Shown: in pieces, positions 27,901-36,238 of the stretch
Layout of the letters: each line of letters begins with the position of its first letter
Numbering within the stretch: position 1 is the stretch's first letter
From: Strigamia acuminata
Lineage: Eukaryota; Arthropoda; Chilopoda; Geophilomorpha; Linotaeniidae
Direction of reading: 5' to 3'
DNA: 64,000 bases
Assembly: GCA_949358305.1 (NCBI GenBank)
Contig: OX442315.1
Span: 37,472,427-37,536,426 of the forward strand
Position numbers and translations under genes: made by a program
Notes under the pieces: generated by a model
Told to the model about the DNA's origin: nothing
The model's database searches: none
Seen by the model: only the letters and a program-made list of their open reading frames with translations

Positions 27901-30900
27901 GCTGGATCCTCGAAATCCATGAAATTCTTTCCGCAGTACACACTTTACAACAACCTAGACAGGCTCTCTCTCTCTCTCTCTCACACCATTATAATTTTAG
28001 TGTTAAAACAAAAAATTACAAGCGAACAGAACAACCAGCCAGCCAGTTGGTTCCCTAGACTGCCATTATGACAGGAAGTGTCCGTACAAGGAGTGAGTCC
28101 CTAATCGTTTGCTTCTTATTTGTCCATCGGCCTTGAAAATCCCGAATTAAAATGAATACAGAGTACAAACGAAAGCAGCTCATTCCACCCACAACCACCT
28201 GTTTCACAATGCAAACTTCTATTGGAATATTATTTTATTCAGAAAACTTTCAGTAAACTTTATCAAACCACTTGAATCTTAATTCCTTCCTTCCATGGTG
28301 CAATCGGACGGAGCATTCGCATTCGAATTCGAAGCAACTCAAACACCCAAACACTCAAACACCAAAGGCCACATTCGGTAACTTGTGATTACAGTAAAGC
28401 GAATAAAACATAGAAGAAGCCGCTATCGGTTCAAACTACATCCTTCCATCCTTATTCCATCCTTTCCAAGTAGATTACATACACTACAACTTATATTTCA
28501 ATAGTCAAAAATATGATTTCTTTCCATGCACCAAAGTGGACAGGAAAAAATAGATTGCACCTGGCAAGAAAGATTCATGAGCAAAAACAATCAATAAATA
28601 CCACTGGAAGAGTGTGTCCATAAAATATGTCGTGGTCGCGGGCTTCATGATCATGCACGTGCTGTTTGTTTAGAAACACGAAAAGAAAAACACAAGAAAG
28701 AAGTCAAGAAACTCAAGATAGACGGATAGAGAAATGAGTTAATCTGTCTTAACAACAAGAATTAAATTAACCATGTTGCCACCAAGTAGGTGGTGATAAT
28801 TTCGTAATAATTTGATGACAACAATGCAATTAAATTAAATTAAATTAAATTAAATTAAATTAAATTAAATTAAATTAAATCAATCAATCGCGAGGAAAAA
28901 CATGTGCACGTCTTATTACTGTAGCTCGTTAGTCGTTAAGCTTACCCAATGAAACCACCCACGCATCTCAACTTTATTACACGGATGATATTCAAAGTTT
29001 TTGCTGCTGGGTGCTTCTTCACCTGCAAGCATCATAACAATACGAATAGGAAATTTGAATTCGTTTGTAGAATCCAAAAGCAACACTTGTAATTCGACTT
29101 GCAAGTCGTTTGTGCTTGTGCAATTTTTCATGACAGTTTGTGGCGTAATTCGCCTTATTTATATTTATACACATACCGTACGAAAAACGAAGTTAAAATT
29201 CACCTCATCTCTCTTTTATCTTTTTCTTTTGATGGTATCATATTATTCAAGAATCAAGATGCACTTGACCTTTAATAAACGTGAATAACTTAATTAAACA
29301 AAGTAAAAATGAAAAAATAGGTTAATATTTATGAGTATCTCCATGACAAGTGATAAACACTTGGCTGTCACACTCGATTCTGATCTGATTTGAGATAAGT
29401 GAGCATTTTGCTTGCTTTCAGCCCTGCCTAGGAAGCCTCTATTACGTTAATCGATAAAAACGGATAAATGCTTTAAAGTAGAGTTGCTTTTACTACAAGT
29501 ACAGGCAGAAAATACAGAAAATAATTGACGAAACAAAATAAAATAAAGCAAACATTAACAACAAAAAAAGATGCAATGACGTCAATGTTGAAAAAAAAAG
29601 CCCAAATCAATTTCCAGAAATATAATGCTATTTTACTATTCTCCGAAAAAAAAAGCATAACTCTTCCTAAAAATAATCGCACAAATAAACAGTTGGCAAC
29701 AACTGCTGGTGCTACCATTTAAACCCTCCTAAGAAACTCGTGCTCGTGCTCGTCATATACAAATGAATTAATGCAATTAATTTTTTAACTACATTTGTCA
29801 TTTTTTAACCATTTCAGTGAAATGTTCTCCCTCCAATCGGGAGAAAGAAAGAAAGAAAAGTAACAAAGTTACAACTACAATGTCCGCAACTTGTTCTCCA
29901 TAGATGCTGTTGACAACATCATGTAAAGTCTATTTACTTAACAAACATCCACTGGGCAAACCGGTCAAGATTGGTTCGTTAATCACTATTTTCTTCTATC
30001 CACATCGTCTTGCTTGTGTATTTTTTGATTATGCATTTGTAAACATGATGCCATTCAGCTATTCCAGCATTATATTCGGATTCTTCGGAGCAATCCTACT
30101 CGAATGTTCAAATCAATTCGTCAGCTGAATTCAGATGTGAATTTCTAACATCACTGTTTAAAGGTACAAATTACAAACAAAGCACAAGTTGGGCTTCTCT
30201 ACTTCCTTTTAGATTTCTATCTAGACCATCACGAGTCACTTGAAATATGGCCTTGCTTTTGCATTTTGCAATACGTAAATACCGTATAAAGTGTATTTAC
30301 AAAACATCTGCAAAACATAATGTACTGCCCAATCAGCATTTACTAGAAAACTTCTCTGCAAATGGGTTGGAAAACGAAAATCCACAACTACAACTACAGT
30401 ATGCTAAAAAAAATGCATCAAATAAATAAATGAATAAATAAATAAATAAATAAAAGATGGCTTTCACAACATTGTGTTGTGAATCCCAATAGGCCAATTG
30501 ACAAACTCGAAGCTCATCGTACAATCTTCAATACCGTACCAGCGATGAATCTTTCAAACGTCTACCATATCATATCTATCAACTTGTCATCGGTCGTTCC
30601 TAAGGGATGGAATCGCCACTCAGAGTCAAAACATAACTCAGCTTTTTTAAACCACAACTTTAAGCGCTAGGCTATCGTCTTTAAAATGACAGGCAGCACT
30701 TTAAACCCCGACACAAACTGCATACCGTACGTAACTACTTGTACGGATATTAATTGTAAGTAATCTTATTCTTTGTTTAAGGTTTGGAAGGAGAAACCAT
30801 AATTACGGGTGATTACGAGCAGTTGGGTCATTTCATTTCGGTATTAAAATATTTAAAAAATAAATTCGAACGCACGAAGCAAGACACGTGATAAAAATTA

Positions 30901-31688
30901 TAAAAAAAAAAAAAAAGAAAAAAAAGAAATCAATCTTGTTTACATGGAAAAAAAGTATGAAATAAAAATGTCCCATTGTCCATTTATTATCGTAATAATT
31001 TACAAATAAAAAAGATAAATATAAAGTAAAACAGGACAGCTGTTTTATTCCCTCAATCAAACCAGTTAAAATAAATATTTCCTTTTTTATTTCTTATTTT
31101 TTTTAAAAATGTTTTTCAAAATTTGCTACGAATTTAAAATAATAAAAAAAAATCTAAGATTAAAAAATTAAATTTCCGTAATAAGTAATTCTTTTAATTG
31201 TTTAAAAAGAAAAAGAAAAAGAAGAAAAGTTCTTTCTTTCTTTCTTTCTGTCTTTATTTATTTCCTTGCTTTCCGTAATCGTAATTCGTAACGATTACTT
31301 GACACGAATTTTTCTTCTTCTCCCTTTAAAAACCTTGACCGCGCAACGAGGCGAATTACAGCAACACTTTTCTAGTACACAATCATCAATTATAGAAATA
31401 TTGCACGCTGAATATTTTCCACATTTCCGACGTGTAATAATTATCATTCATTTTGCAATGTAAATTTCGCTTTTAAACTAGGAAATCGCGTCGCACTTAC
31501 CAAATGAAGTCCTTGCAATGGCTACAAAATGTTGGCTGCTTGAAAAAACGCGGAATGAATTTGTGATCCTTCACCGCATACACATTTTTCTTCTTCAAAG
31601 CGCCTAGTCGGCCGCGCAGTTTTTGCCCGAAAACCGTATTCGTATCCCCCGTGCCGAGCTGATTGTCGTCAGCCTGATCGTCGGCCAT
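6936..31688 (-). CDS. PRKC: Conventional protein kinase C, 5' six exons (partial gene)
   Basis: Exons in coding order: 31688-31501, 15127-15096, 15037-14955, 13097-12989, 7678-7550 and 7092-6936. All junctions are GT-AG and keep phase. The protein starts [10 protein letters not shown]. It has an autoinhibitory pseudosubstrate ([10 protein letters not shown], residues 27-36, Ala at the phospho-site), a C1A diacylglycerol-binding finger (about 42-92), a C1B finger (about 107-157, [14 protein letters not shown]) and the start of a calcium-binding C2 domain ([18 protein letters not shown]). This order defines conventional (alpha/beta/gamma) PKC, a calcium- and lipid-activated Ser/Thr kinase. From memory, exon sizes 32, 83, 129 and 157 nt equal vertebrate ones. 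The rest of C2 and the kinase lie off the left edge. Intron 1 is about 16.4 kb. In-frame upstream ATGs (to 31778) could extend the N terminus, but homology favours the ATG at 31688. Confidence 0.92.
7093..7549. other. PKC intron 5
   Basis: Non-coding sequence between two PKC exons. AT-rich; nothing else recognised. Confidence 0.6.
7679..8279. other. PKC intron 4, first part
   Basis: AT-rich intronic sequence. A short tandem repeat of AAAATTGTACTGAGGGTT-type units occurs near 7858-7910. Nothing else recognised. Confidence 0.5.
8375..8506. mobile_element. Short hAT-like MITE
   Basis: Starts CAAGGCTGGACTGG and ends CGGTCCAGCACTG, imperfect inverted termini. Flanks read CATCAATC and CATCAATA, a 7-of-8 target duplication. 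In the uninterrupted outer element the site reads CATCAATCTTGACC once. Confidence 0.65.
8542..9172. mobile_element. TTAA-flanked long inverted-repeat element
   Basis: Flanked on both sides by TTAA (8538-8541 and 9173-9176), beginning AGGTCATGGGAAGAG and ending with its complement. The arms are about 265 bp and nearly identical, separated by about 105 bp, so the transcript would fold into a long hairpin. The same short peptide frame is open on both strands, which is an artefact of this symmetry. TTAA targets are typical of piggyBac-type transposition. Near-identity of the arms suggests recent insertion. Confidence 0.8.
9201..9615. mobile_element. Second nested hAT-like MITE
   Basis: Ends GGCTCTGAACAAAACG and CGTTTTGTTCAGAGCC are exact inverted repeats, followed inward by repeated GGGTACCC-type motifs. 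Flanks AAAAGATAG and AAATGATAG form an 8-9 bp imperfect target duplication, single in the copy at 6378-6580. Non-coding. Confidence 0.75.
9696..10049. other. No gene seen (PKC intron 4)
   Basis: Unassigned intronic sequence between two transposons; no conserved coding block recognised. Confidence 0.4.
10050..11500 (+). mobile_element. Decayed Tc3-like transposon with IR/DR ends
   Basis: Outer termini AGGTGCGTCCAAAAAGTC and its complement are flanked by TA. A second copy of the motif (GTGTCCAAAAAGTCTGTGG) lies about 175 bp inside each end, giving the two-site inverted-repeat/direct-repeat ends of many Tc1/Tc3 elements. The interior encodes a broken Tc3-like transposase: [20 protein letters not shown] at 10377, [16 protein letters not shown] near 10800, and the C-terminal [19 protein letters not shown] near 11130. 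Many stops and frameshifts; inactive. Confidence 0.8.
11951..12318. mobile_element. MITE with GC-rich 45-bp ends
   Basis: The left end ACCGTACTGCCTTGAATAA and right end TTATTCAAGGCAGTACGGT are inverted repeats, followed inward by repeated CCCGGCGTTTA-type motifs. A perfect inner palindrome (CTCATTCGTACCG with its complement) is centred near 12158. No coding capacity. Confidence 0.65.
12547..12848. mobile_element. 300-bp MITE with CCATAAATTACGTAA ends
   Basis: AGGGGCAGTCCATAAATTAC at the left is complemented by GTAATTTATGGACGGCCCCT at the right. The interior is G-rich on one strand. Termini of this type are widespread in invertebrate genomes. It lies just upstream of the C1B exon within PKC intron 4. 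Confidence 0.7.
13461..13602. repeat. 24-bp minisatellite
   Basis: About five and a half copies of a 24-bp unit containing GTGACATCTCGTTTGATATC. The period is a multiple of three, so three frames stay open and produce spurious repetitive peptides; this is not a gene. It lies in PKC intron 3. Confidence 0.85.
13701..13950. mobile_element. One-ended relative of the 24137-24504 MITE
   Basis: Begins TACAGGGTGTTCTAAAAGTC and shares with the 24137 element the interior order TTTGACCT...AAGGTCATTC...CTAACTT. No matching right end was found, so it is truncated or diverged. Confidence 0.45.
14104..14303. repeat. Fold-back inverted repeat
   Basis: Two arms of about 67 bp (14104-14170 and 14232-14303) are close reverse complements around a 60-bp spacer, for example GGTAGTTGGTTTCTAGGTAT against ATACCTAGAAACCAACTACC. 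Non-coding, in PKC intron 3; probably a MITE. Confidence 0.65.
15128..15990. other. Start of PKC intron 1, no gene seen
   Basis: A moderately GC-richer patch at 15420-15940 has open frames on both strands but no family resemblance I recognise; it may be an old transposon. Confidence 0.35.
15996..16178. repeat. 30-bp minisatellite
   Basis: Six copies of a 30-bp unit containing TTGAACACAGCAAACACAAA, with alternating minor variants. Open frames on both strands here are an artefact of the period. Confidence 0.85.
16441..16775. repeat. Two adjoining minisatellites (24-bp and 18-bp)
   Basis: From 16441 to about 16664 a 24-bp unit (core GTACTACTGAAGAAATCCAC) repeats about nine times with small indels. 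It passes directly into a different 18-bp unit (GTACCATTCGTTCATTTC) repeated about six times up to 16775. Apparent ORFs of 70-150 codons across it are repeat artefacts. Confidence 0.85.
16840..18249. other. PKC intron 1, no gene seen
   Basis: AT-rich non-coding sequence. Nothing beyond short homopolymer tracts and a small (CA)n near 17655. Confidence 0.4.
19130..19390. repeat. GC-rich tandem motifs
   Basis: GGCGACGAAACGATC-type units repeat about five times (19137-19280). They are followed by two copies of a block containing ACCGCGTTCCTTTTAAAAGG (19309-19375), a self-complementary core. Composition differs sharply from the surrounding AT-rich DNA. Confidence 0.6.
20344..20358. repeat. Poly-C tract
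   Basis: Fifteen consecutive C residues within the right arm of the fold-back element. The other arm lacks the matching G tract, so it arose after the arms diverged, or it is an assembly artefact. Confidence 0.7.
21046..23436 (+). pseudogene. copia-like pol remnant (linker, RT, RNase H)
   Basis: Broken but ordered copia pol blocks. A proline-rich linker at 21046-21399 is followed by RT with YRARLVAQ and [12 protein letters not shown] (21890-22090). The RT active-site block appears near 22230 as YVDDIVLFS. Then come [20 protein letters not shown] (22470-22530) and RNase H with [16 protein letters not shown] (22681) and RESEFVAI. The typical terminus [11 protein letters not shown] lies at about 23338, beyond a nested MITE. 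Several frameshifts and stops separate the blocks. It sits on the plus strand inside PKC intron 1 and is better preserved than the copy at 3282. Confidence 0.8.
22991..23293. mobile_element. MITE inserted in copia RNase H
   Basis: ATAGGGGGTTTCATTA at the left and TAATGAAACCCCCTAT at the right are exact inverted repeats around 300 bp of AT-rich sequence. The copia reading frame stops at the left end and recognisable coding resumes just past the right end. Confidence 0.75.
23437..24136. repeat. Presumed copia LTR start, riddled with fold-back elements
   Basis: TGTTGCAC follows the purine tract CAGAGGGGGAT, as expected for a 3' LTR. It is soon interrupted by a fold-back at about 23540-23722 (arms of about 70 bp, e.g. 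TGCCACTAGGTGAAACATCA) and by a MITE at 23729-24087. Confidence 0.45.
23729..24087. mobile_element. 360-bp MITE with 55-bp TIRs
   Basis: ATACCTTGTTCGCACCAGAA at the left and TTCTGGTGCGAACAAGGTAT at the right begin inverted repeats running about 55 bp. Internal CTAGATAATT motifs are themselves paired. Non-coding. Confidence 0.75.
24137..24504. mobile_element. Mariner-like MITE
   Basis: TACAGGGTGTCCCAAATGAA at the left against TTCATTTGGGACACTCTGTA at the right, with further inverted similarity through ACCAGTCAAATAA. Both ends coincide with TA. A diverged relative starts at 13701. Confidence 0.75.
24505..25193. other. Gene-free, contains CGTTATAACGA palindromes
   Basis: Around 24750-24780 GTTATAACG-type palindromes end in GAGGTTCCATTCAC, recalling pogo-type termini. 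A C/G-rich stretch built of GATCCGAC-like repeats follows at 24830-24950. No gene. Confidence 0.4.
25194..26883 (+). mobile_element. Second decayed Tc3-like transposon
   Basis: TIRs TACAGTGCAGCAAAAAACAA and, at the right, GTTTTGTCCTGCACTGTA, both followed inward by the GGCCGAGTTG motif or its complement. Transposase fragments in order: [17 protein letters not shown] (25883), [19 protein letters not shown] (26215), [14 protein letters not shown] (26306) and [15 protein letters not shown] (26387), the central and DDE region of Tc3-family proteins. Many stops. A MITE is nested at 25313-25566. Confidence 0.8.
25313..25566. mobile_element. MITE nested in the Tc3-like element
   Basis: Left TACCGGATGGCCCTGGCCCA and right TGGGCCACCCGGTA are inverted repeats; similarity continues through CACATAAAACCGG and a CTCCCTGTATTG-like stretch. 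Ends coincide with TA. Confidence 0.75.
26884..31500. other. PKC intron 1, 5' part: no gene seen
   Basis: No conserved coding block recognised. Contains (CT)n at 27800 and 27963, an (AAATT)n array at 28829-28880, A-rich tracts near 30900 and (TTTC)n near 31230. As the 5' end of a long first intron it could hold enhancers, but nothing specific can be shown. Confidence 0.45.
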
Positions 31689-32268
31689 TTTCCAACTGTA
31701 TTTGCTCGTGTGCCCGTCGCCTTCCTCTTTTATATTCGTCATCCGGGTATTCAGGCAGATGCATCGTTTCTCTGGCAACGGTCACGCCCGGATCTAGCTG
31801 ATATCGTCTAAAAATGATCCATTCGCGAGCAGTTGTATTCGAATCGTTTATCAGTTTGTAAGATCTAGATTTTTTAGTAAAATAGCATTTTTGTTGAGAG
31901 AATATTTTGTTTATTAAGTTGGATGATCCTAGGTGGTAATCAAATATTAATTCTGCGAACCATTCGTGATGTCGCTATCGACCGGTCGAGTCATTCGGAG
32001 TCGAAAAGCAGATCGGTCGTTTTGTTTCGAGACGAGAAAACCTGTCCATGGAAAGTGTATCTTTTCCACACGGATTATAAATTTTGATTAAACTAATGCG
32101 TGATAATGACGAAAATAAATACAAATATTTGTCGTTTATACGTTTTATTTTGCTTTTATCGATAAAATAATTGAAGATATAAACAAATGAAATAAAGATT
32201 CAAAAAAAATATTAAAATGTTGTTGAATTTATACGTATCATTATACAAAATGAAGACAAAGCAACAAT
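31689..32268. promoter_or_regulatory. PKC upstream region and SNU13 3' flank
   Basis: This separates the PKC start codon from the SNU13 stop codon (same strand). The PKC 5' UTR and promoter must lie here, possibly reaching past in-frame ATGs up to 31778. No TATA box is obvious. Confidence 0.4.
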
Positions 32269-33271
32269 TTAAATCAGTAATTTATCAATTTCCAACTGTA
32301 ACGCTTGTATTTGTGGTTTCAATTGACTTCCTTCGTTGATCATAACACTCGATGCAACAACTGGCCTAGACACACCACAAGCTCTTCCTAAAGCTAAAAA
32401 GAAAACGAAGAAAACGATCATTAAATTAAAATTATTTCTAAAATAAAAAGAAAAAAGAAAATATAAATGTAAAATTTAACATTAAATAAATTAAACGCAT
32501 TTCAAGTCGTTTACTAACGATTAAATCTATTTTACAAGTGACTTTCCAAAATAAATTCATCGTGCAATTCATCAATAACTGCGTTTAAATGAATTTTTAA
32601 ATGAATTTTTAAATGCGTTTTAAAGTGATTTCACCATCATTTCAATGCTATTAAACGCTTGCAAAGACATATTTACCTTGTTTAGATCGCACAAAAACAT
32701 AGGGCACATTCTATAAAAATATAATTTCAATTTTAGCAACGCATTTCCGATTTTATCTATCAATTGTCTTTCTAAATCCAGCAACTTACTTTATCTTCAC
32801 ATAACAAGGGCAAATGCAAAATAATTTCCAAGGGTTCGGCATCTGCTGCCAAAACTATAAATTCTGCCAAACCTCTGTTCAATGTTTTCGTTGCTAGGAT
32901 TAAAACAAAAATAAAAATATCTTTTAGTAAATAATTCATTTACATTAGTGTACACTTTTTTTAAACCTTCATTGGCTCCTTTTTTTAACTGTTTGTAATT
33001 CGCGGCTTGCTGAACAAGATTTAAAATTTTCGTCGTTAGGATTGCATCTGCTAATGGATATGCTTTCGGGTTGACTTCTTGATCCGCTTCCTATTGGTTT
33101 AAAAAATAAAATTTATTATTAAAACAACTGGATAATGACATTTTTACGCGACGCGCCATTAGGCCTAACTAATGTTTCCTCGGAAACAAACACTTTCATA
33201 TTGGTGCTTTCGTAATACCAGAGACTGATTAATATTCGTGTTAAACAGTTTGTATTTTGATATCTTACCAT
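32269..33271 (-). CDS. SNU13: SNU13 / NHP2L1 (15.5K) snRNP and snoRNP protein
   Basis: Exons in coding order: 33271-33269 (only the ATG), 33090-32967, 32893-32790, 32710-32677 and 32393-32269, encoding 129 residues in one continuous frame. Blocks [80 protein letters not shown] and RPVVASS follow the L7Ae/L30e fold. SNU13 binds the kink-turn of U4 snRNA and of C/D-box snoRNAs, nucleating the U4/U6.U5 tri-snRNP and C/D snoRNPs. Length matches the family (about 128). The first intron interrupts directly after the start codon; the second intron uses a weaker donor, GTTTAA. Head to head with DMC1. Confidence 0.95.
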
Positions 33272-33810
33272 GGTTAATTATTTATCGAATTTTAAATTAA
33301 ACTTTTAACGTTTCACACTGGCAACTGAACATGCGGTTATCAAGCGCGGACGTTGTTGTTGATATAGGTAGATACAGGACTGAACCTGACTGAACTTTAC
33401 TTTATTAAATAAATTGGAGAAAATCTATAAAATAAAATTAAAAAACAAAGAAAATATTAAATTAGTATTAAATTAACTATTTTAGGATTTAAACACTTGC
33501 TTAAAAAAAACACTAATTTATAAATGTTTGTTAAAAGCTAAAAACAGTATGGTTCTTTGGTTAACGATTTCTAGAATGCAGCGCTACCTCGAGATAAAAC
33601 ATAATATTTTTATTTCATAAATTACCGTAATTTAATAATGTTATGGTAATTTTGTATTATTTAATACGAGTATTTAACAAAAAAAAATTTGTATAAATAA
33701 TAAATTAAAAAGTTATTAGTAAAACGTTTTTTGCCAAAACTACTCCAACGAATAAAGCAGACGACGCCATTGAAGAAAAACAATCCCGGTAACTACCACT
33801 TTCAACCGAA
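33272..33810. promoter_or_regulatory. Divergent SNU13/DMC1 intergenic region
   Basis: 539 bp between the two start codons, AT-rich, no TATA box in a clear position. It must contain both promoters: one for a housekeeping RNA-processing gene, one for a meiotic gene. Confidence 0.45.
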
Positions 33811-35791
33811 ATGCAAACTGAAGAATCCGAAATTGGTGAAGACGATGTAACTAAATTATTAATTAGAAACAAAAACAAGCACACATTTTTTATTGCACTT
33901 TATGTAATTGCAGTTCTTCCAAGATGTCGATGTGTTACAGAGCCACGGAATTGTAATAATTTAAAGAAATTCAGAAATAAATTATAATACAAAAATTTCT
34001 TTCTGCAGAACGTGGCAGATATTAAGAAACTCAAAGCAGCAGGAATATGTACAGTCAAAGGCCTACAAATGTGTACCAAAAAACGATTATGCGCCATCAA
34101 AGGAATTTCCGAAGCCAAGGTTGAAAAAATTAAAGAAGTCGTCGTCAAACTGAGTGTAAAAACAAAATTTACTAACCCCTAAAAATATTGGAAATTACAA
34201 CTCATGTATTTTATTTATGTAGGAATGCGGATTTCTCACCGCACTCGCAGTCAGTGCTAAACGAAAGCACCTGTTCAAAATCTCAACTGGAAGTCACGAA
34301 TTGGAGTAAAATACTAAAGAAAAATTCAATTTGATATCAAAAATAAAATTAAAAAAATAATAATTAATTTTAGCAAACTTTTGGGAGGTGGAATCGAAAG
34401 CATGGCGATAACCGAAACATTTGGTGAATTTCGTACAGGAAAAACCCAAATGTCGCACACTTTTTGCGGTAATTGAACTAATTTAACCAACCCAAGTATC
34501 AAAAACGAAACGGAATTTGAATTTGCCTGTAATTTTGCAGTGACAGCACAACTACCTAATGAGAATGGATACAGCGGTGGAAAAGTGATTTTTATCGACA
34601 CGGAAAACACTTTGTAAATGAAAAATTAACAAATTAAATTCAAATAATCGAAATTAAATTGAAATGACACATCAGCCGTCCGGATCGTTTGAGAGATATT
34701 TCCGATCGTTATAACTTGGATCAAGAGGCGATGCTGGACAATGTGCTTTATGCCAGAGCATATACGAGTTAGTTGGACTTTATTTGTGCCTTGTCCCGTC
34801 TAATTGGCGTCATTTTGTCATTTTAGGTGAGCATCAATTCGAGTTGCTGGACTATGTGGCTGCAAAATTGCACGAAGAGGCTGGAGTATTCAAGTTGCTG
34901 GTGAATCCGATACCTCGAGATAGTTTGCCAGATATTTTTCAATTGTAATATTTTCGGTTTATGTTCAATAGGTGATCGACTCCATTATGGCGTTATTCAG
35001 AGTTGATTTCAGTGGACGTGGGGAGTTGGCAGACAGGCAACAAAAACTGGCTCAGATGATGTCTAGACTTCAAAAACTGTCAGAAGGTTTAAGTCAATTC
35101 ATTTGATATTGTTGCCAGAGTGCAACGGATGAATGTGATTGTCATTTGAACAGTTCATACTCGTAAACATGAAATATGACAATCGCACTCATCTCTCATC
35201 CGTTATTCTCAAGTTTCATTTGACGCGTTCAAATTTGTAAAATATTTAAATTTTGCTTAAATGCATAAGAGTAAGTGAAATAAGTGATTTATTACGGAAT
35301 TTATCAAATTGAACATTCTTACTACTTTTTTTTTAGGTTAGGTTAGGTTAGAATAATTCAAAACTTGTTTTGTCAAAAATTAAATTTTTTAAGTCAAAAA
35401 TCGGATTTTTTAAGTCAAAAATCGAATTGTTGAATGTTTTTGGCAATCCCAAATCTTATTCATATTCCTTTTACACAGAATACAACATTGCCGTATTCAT
35501 TACAAATCAAATGACTGCAGATCCGGGCGCCACAATGACGTAACTAAACAACTTTTAAAAAAAATTAAAAACAACTCAGCACCTCATTTTTCTTCCACAA
35601 AAAGCTTCCAAGCCGATCCGAAAAAACCAATCGGCGGCCATATCCTCGCCCACGCTTCGACTACTAGAATTTCTCTCCGCAAAGGCAGAGGTGAATTACG
35701 CGTCGCCAAAATCTACGACAGTCCCGATATGCCCGAAAACGAGGCTACTTTCGCAATCACAACTGGCGGAATAAACGATGCAAAGGATTGA
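33811..35791 (+). CDS. DMC1: DMC1 meiotic recombinase
   Basis: Eleven exons: 33811-33846, 33914-33952, 34009-34155, 34223-34305, 34374-34468, 34541-34613, 34676-34767, 34827-34900, 34972-35086, 35479-35539 and 35605-35791. All are phase-consistent and give 333 residues (family about 340). An N-terminal helix-hairpin-helix DNA-binding domain (about 25-75, e.g. [18 protein letters not shown]) precedes the RecA core. Walker A is GEFRTGKT (119-126), Walker B LLVIDS (212-217); DNA-binding loops include [12 protein letters not shown] and [23 protein letters not shown]1 forms filaments on resected ends in meiosis and drives strand exchange between homologues. The sequence follows DMC1 rather than RAD51 at [13 protein letters not shown] and [18 protein letters not shown]. 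No broken motif. Convergent with the SUN gene. Confidence 0.95.
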
Positions 35792-36238
35792 ATTTTTTAA
35801 AAACTGTTTTCTGCAGTTTTGACTTTCATTTATTTCTTCATTTTAAAAAAAATATGAATGCCGTTAAATATGTGATTTTTTTTCTAAACAATTTTTAAAT
35901 AATTTACACAAATTTTTTAATTAATTCTACAATATATATAAATCTTTTTTGATTCTTTTTATAGTTCTGTACAATTTTTTTTATTAAAAAAAATTGAACT
36001 TTTCACATTGCACTTCAAACAAACTATAACTACTCTTTTTTGTGTAGAAAAAAATGATAATAATTAATTTACATGAATTAAAAAAAATAAAATACTTGTT
36101 CTTGTTCTGTCAACTAAGGTGTTGTTACATATATAAAAAAGAAAAGGCGAAGTTGACTAGGTTTCATCTCTAAAGTAGTTTTACCTTCAAATCGAGTTAA
36201 ACTTAAAATTCGAGTGAAAATGAGTTGTAAGGCACCAT

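Noticed and set aside
34326-34610. 94-codon minus-strand ORF
   Set aside because: Antisense shadow of DMC1 exons 5 and 6.
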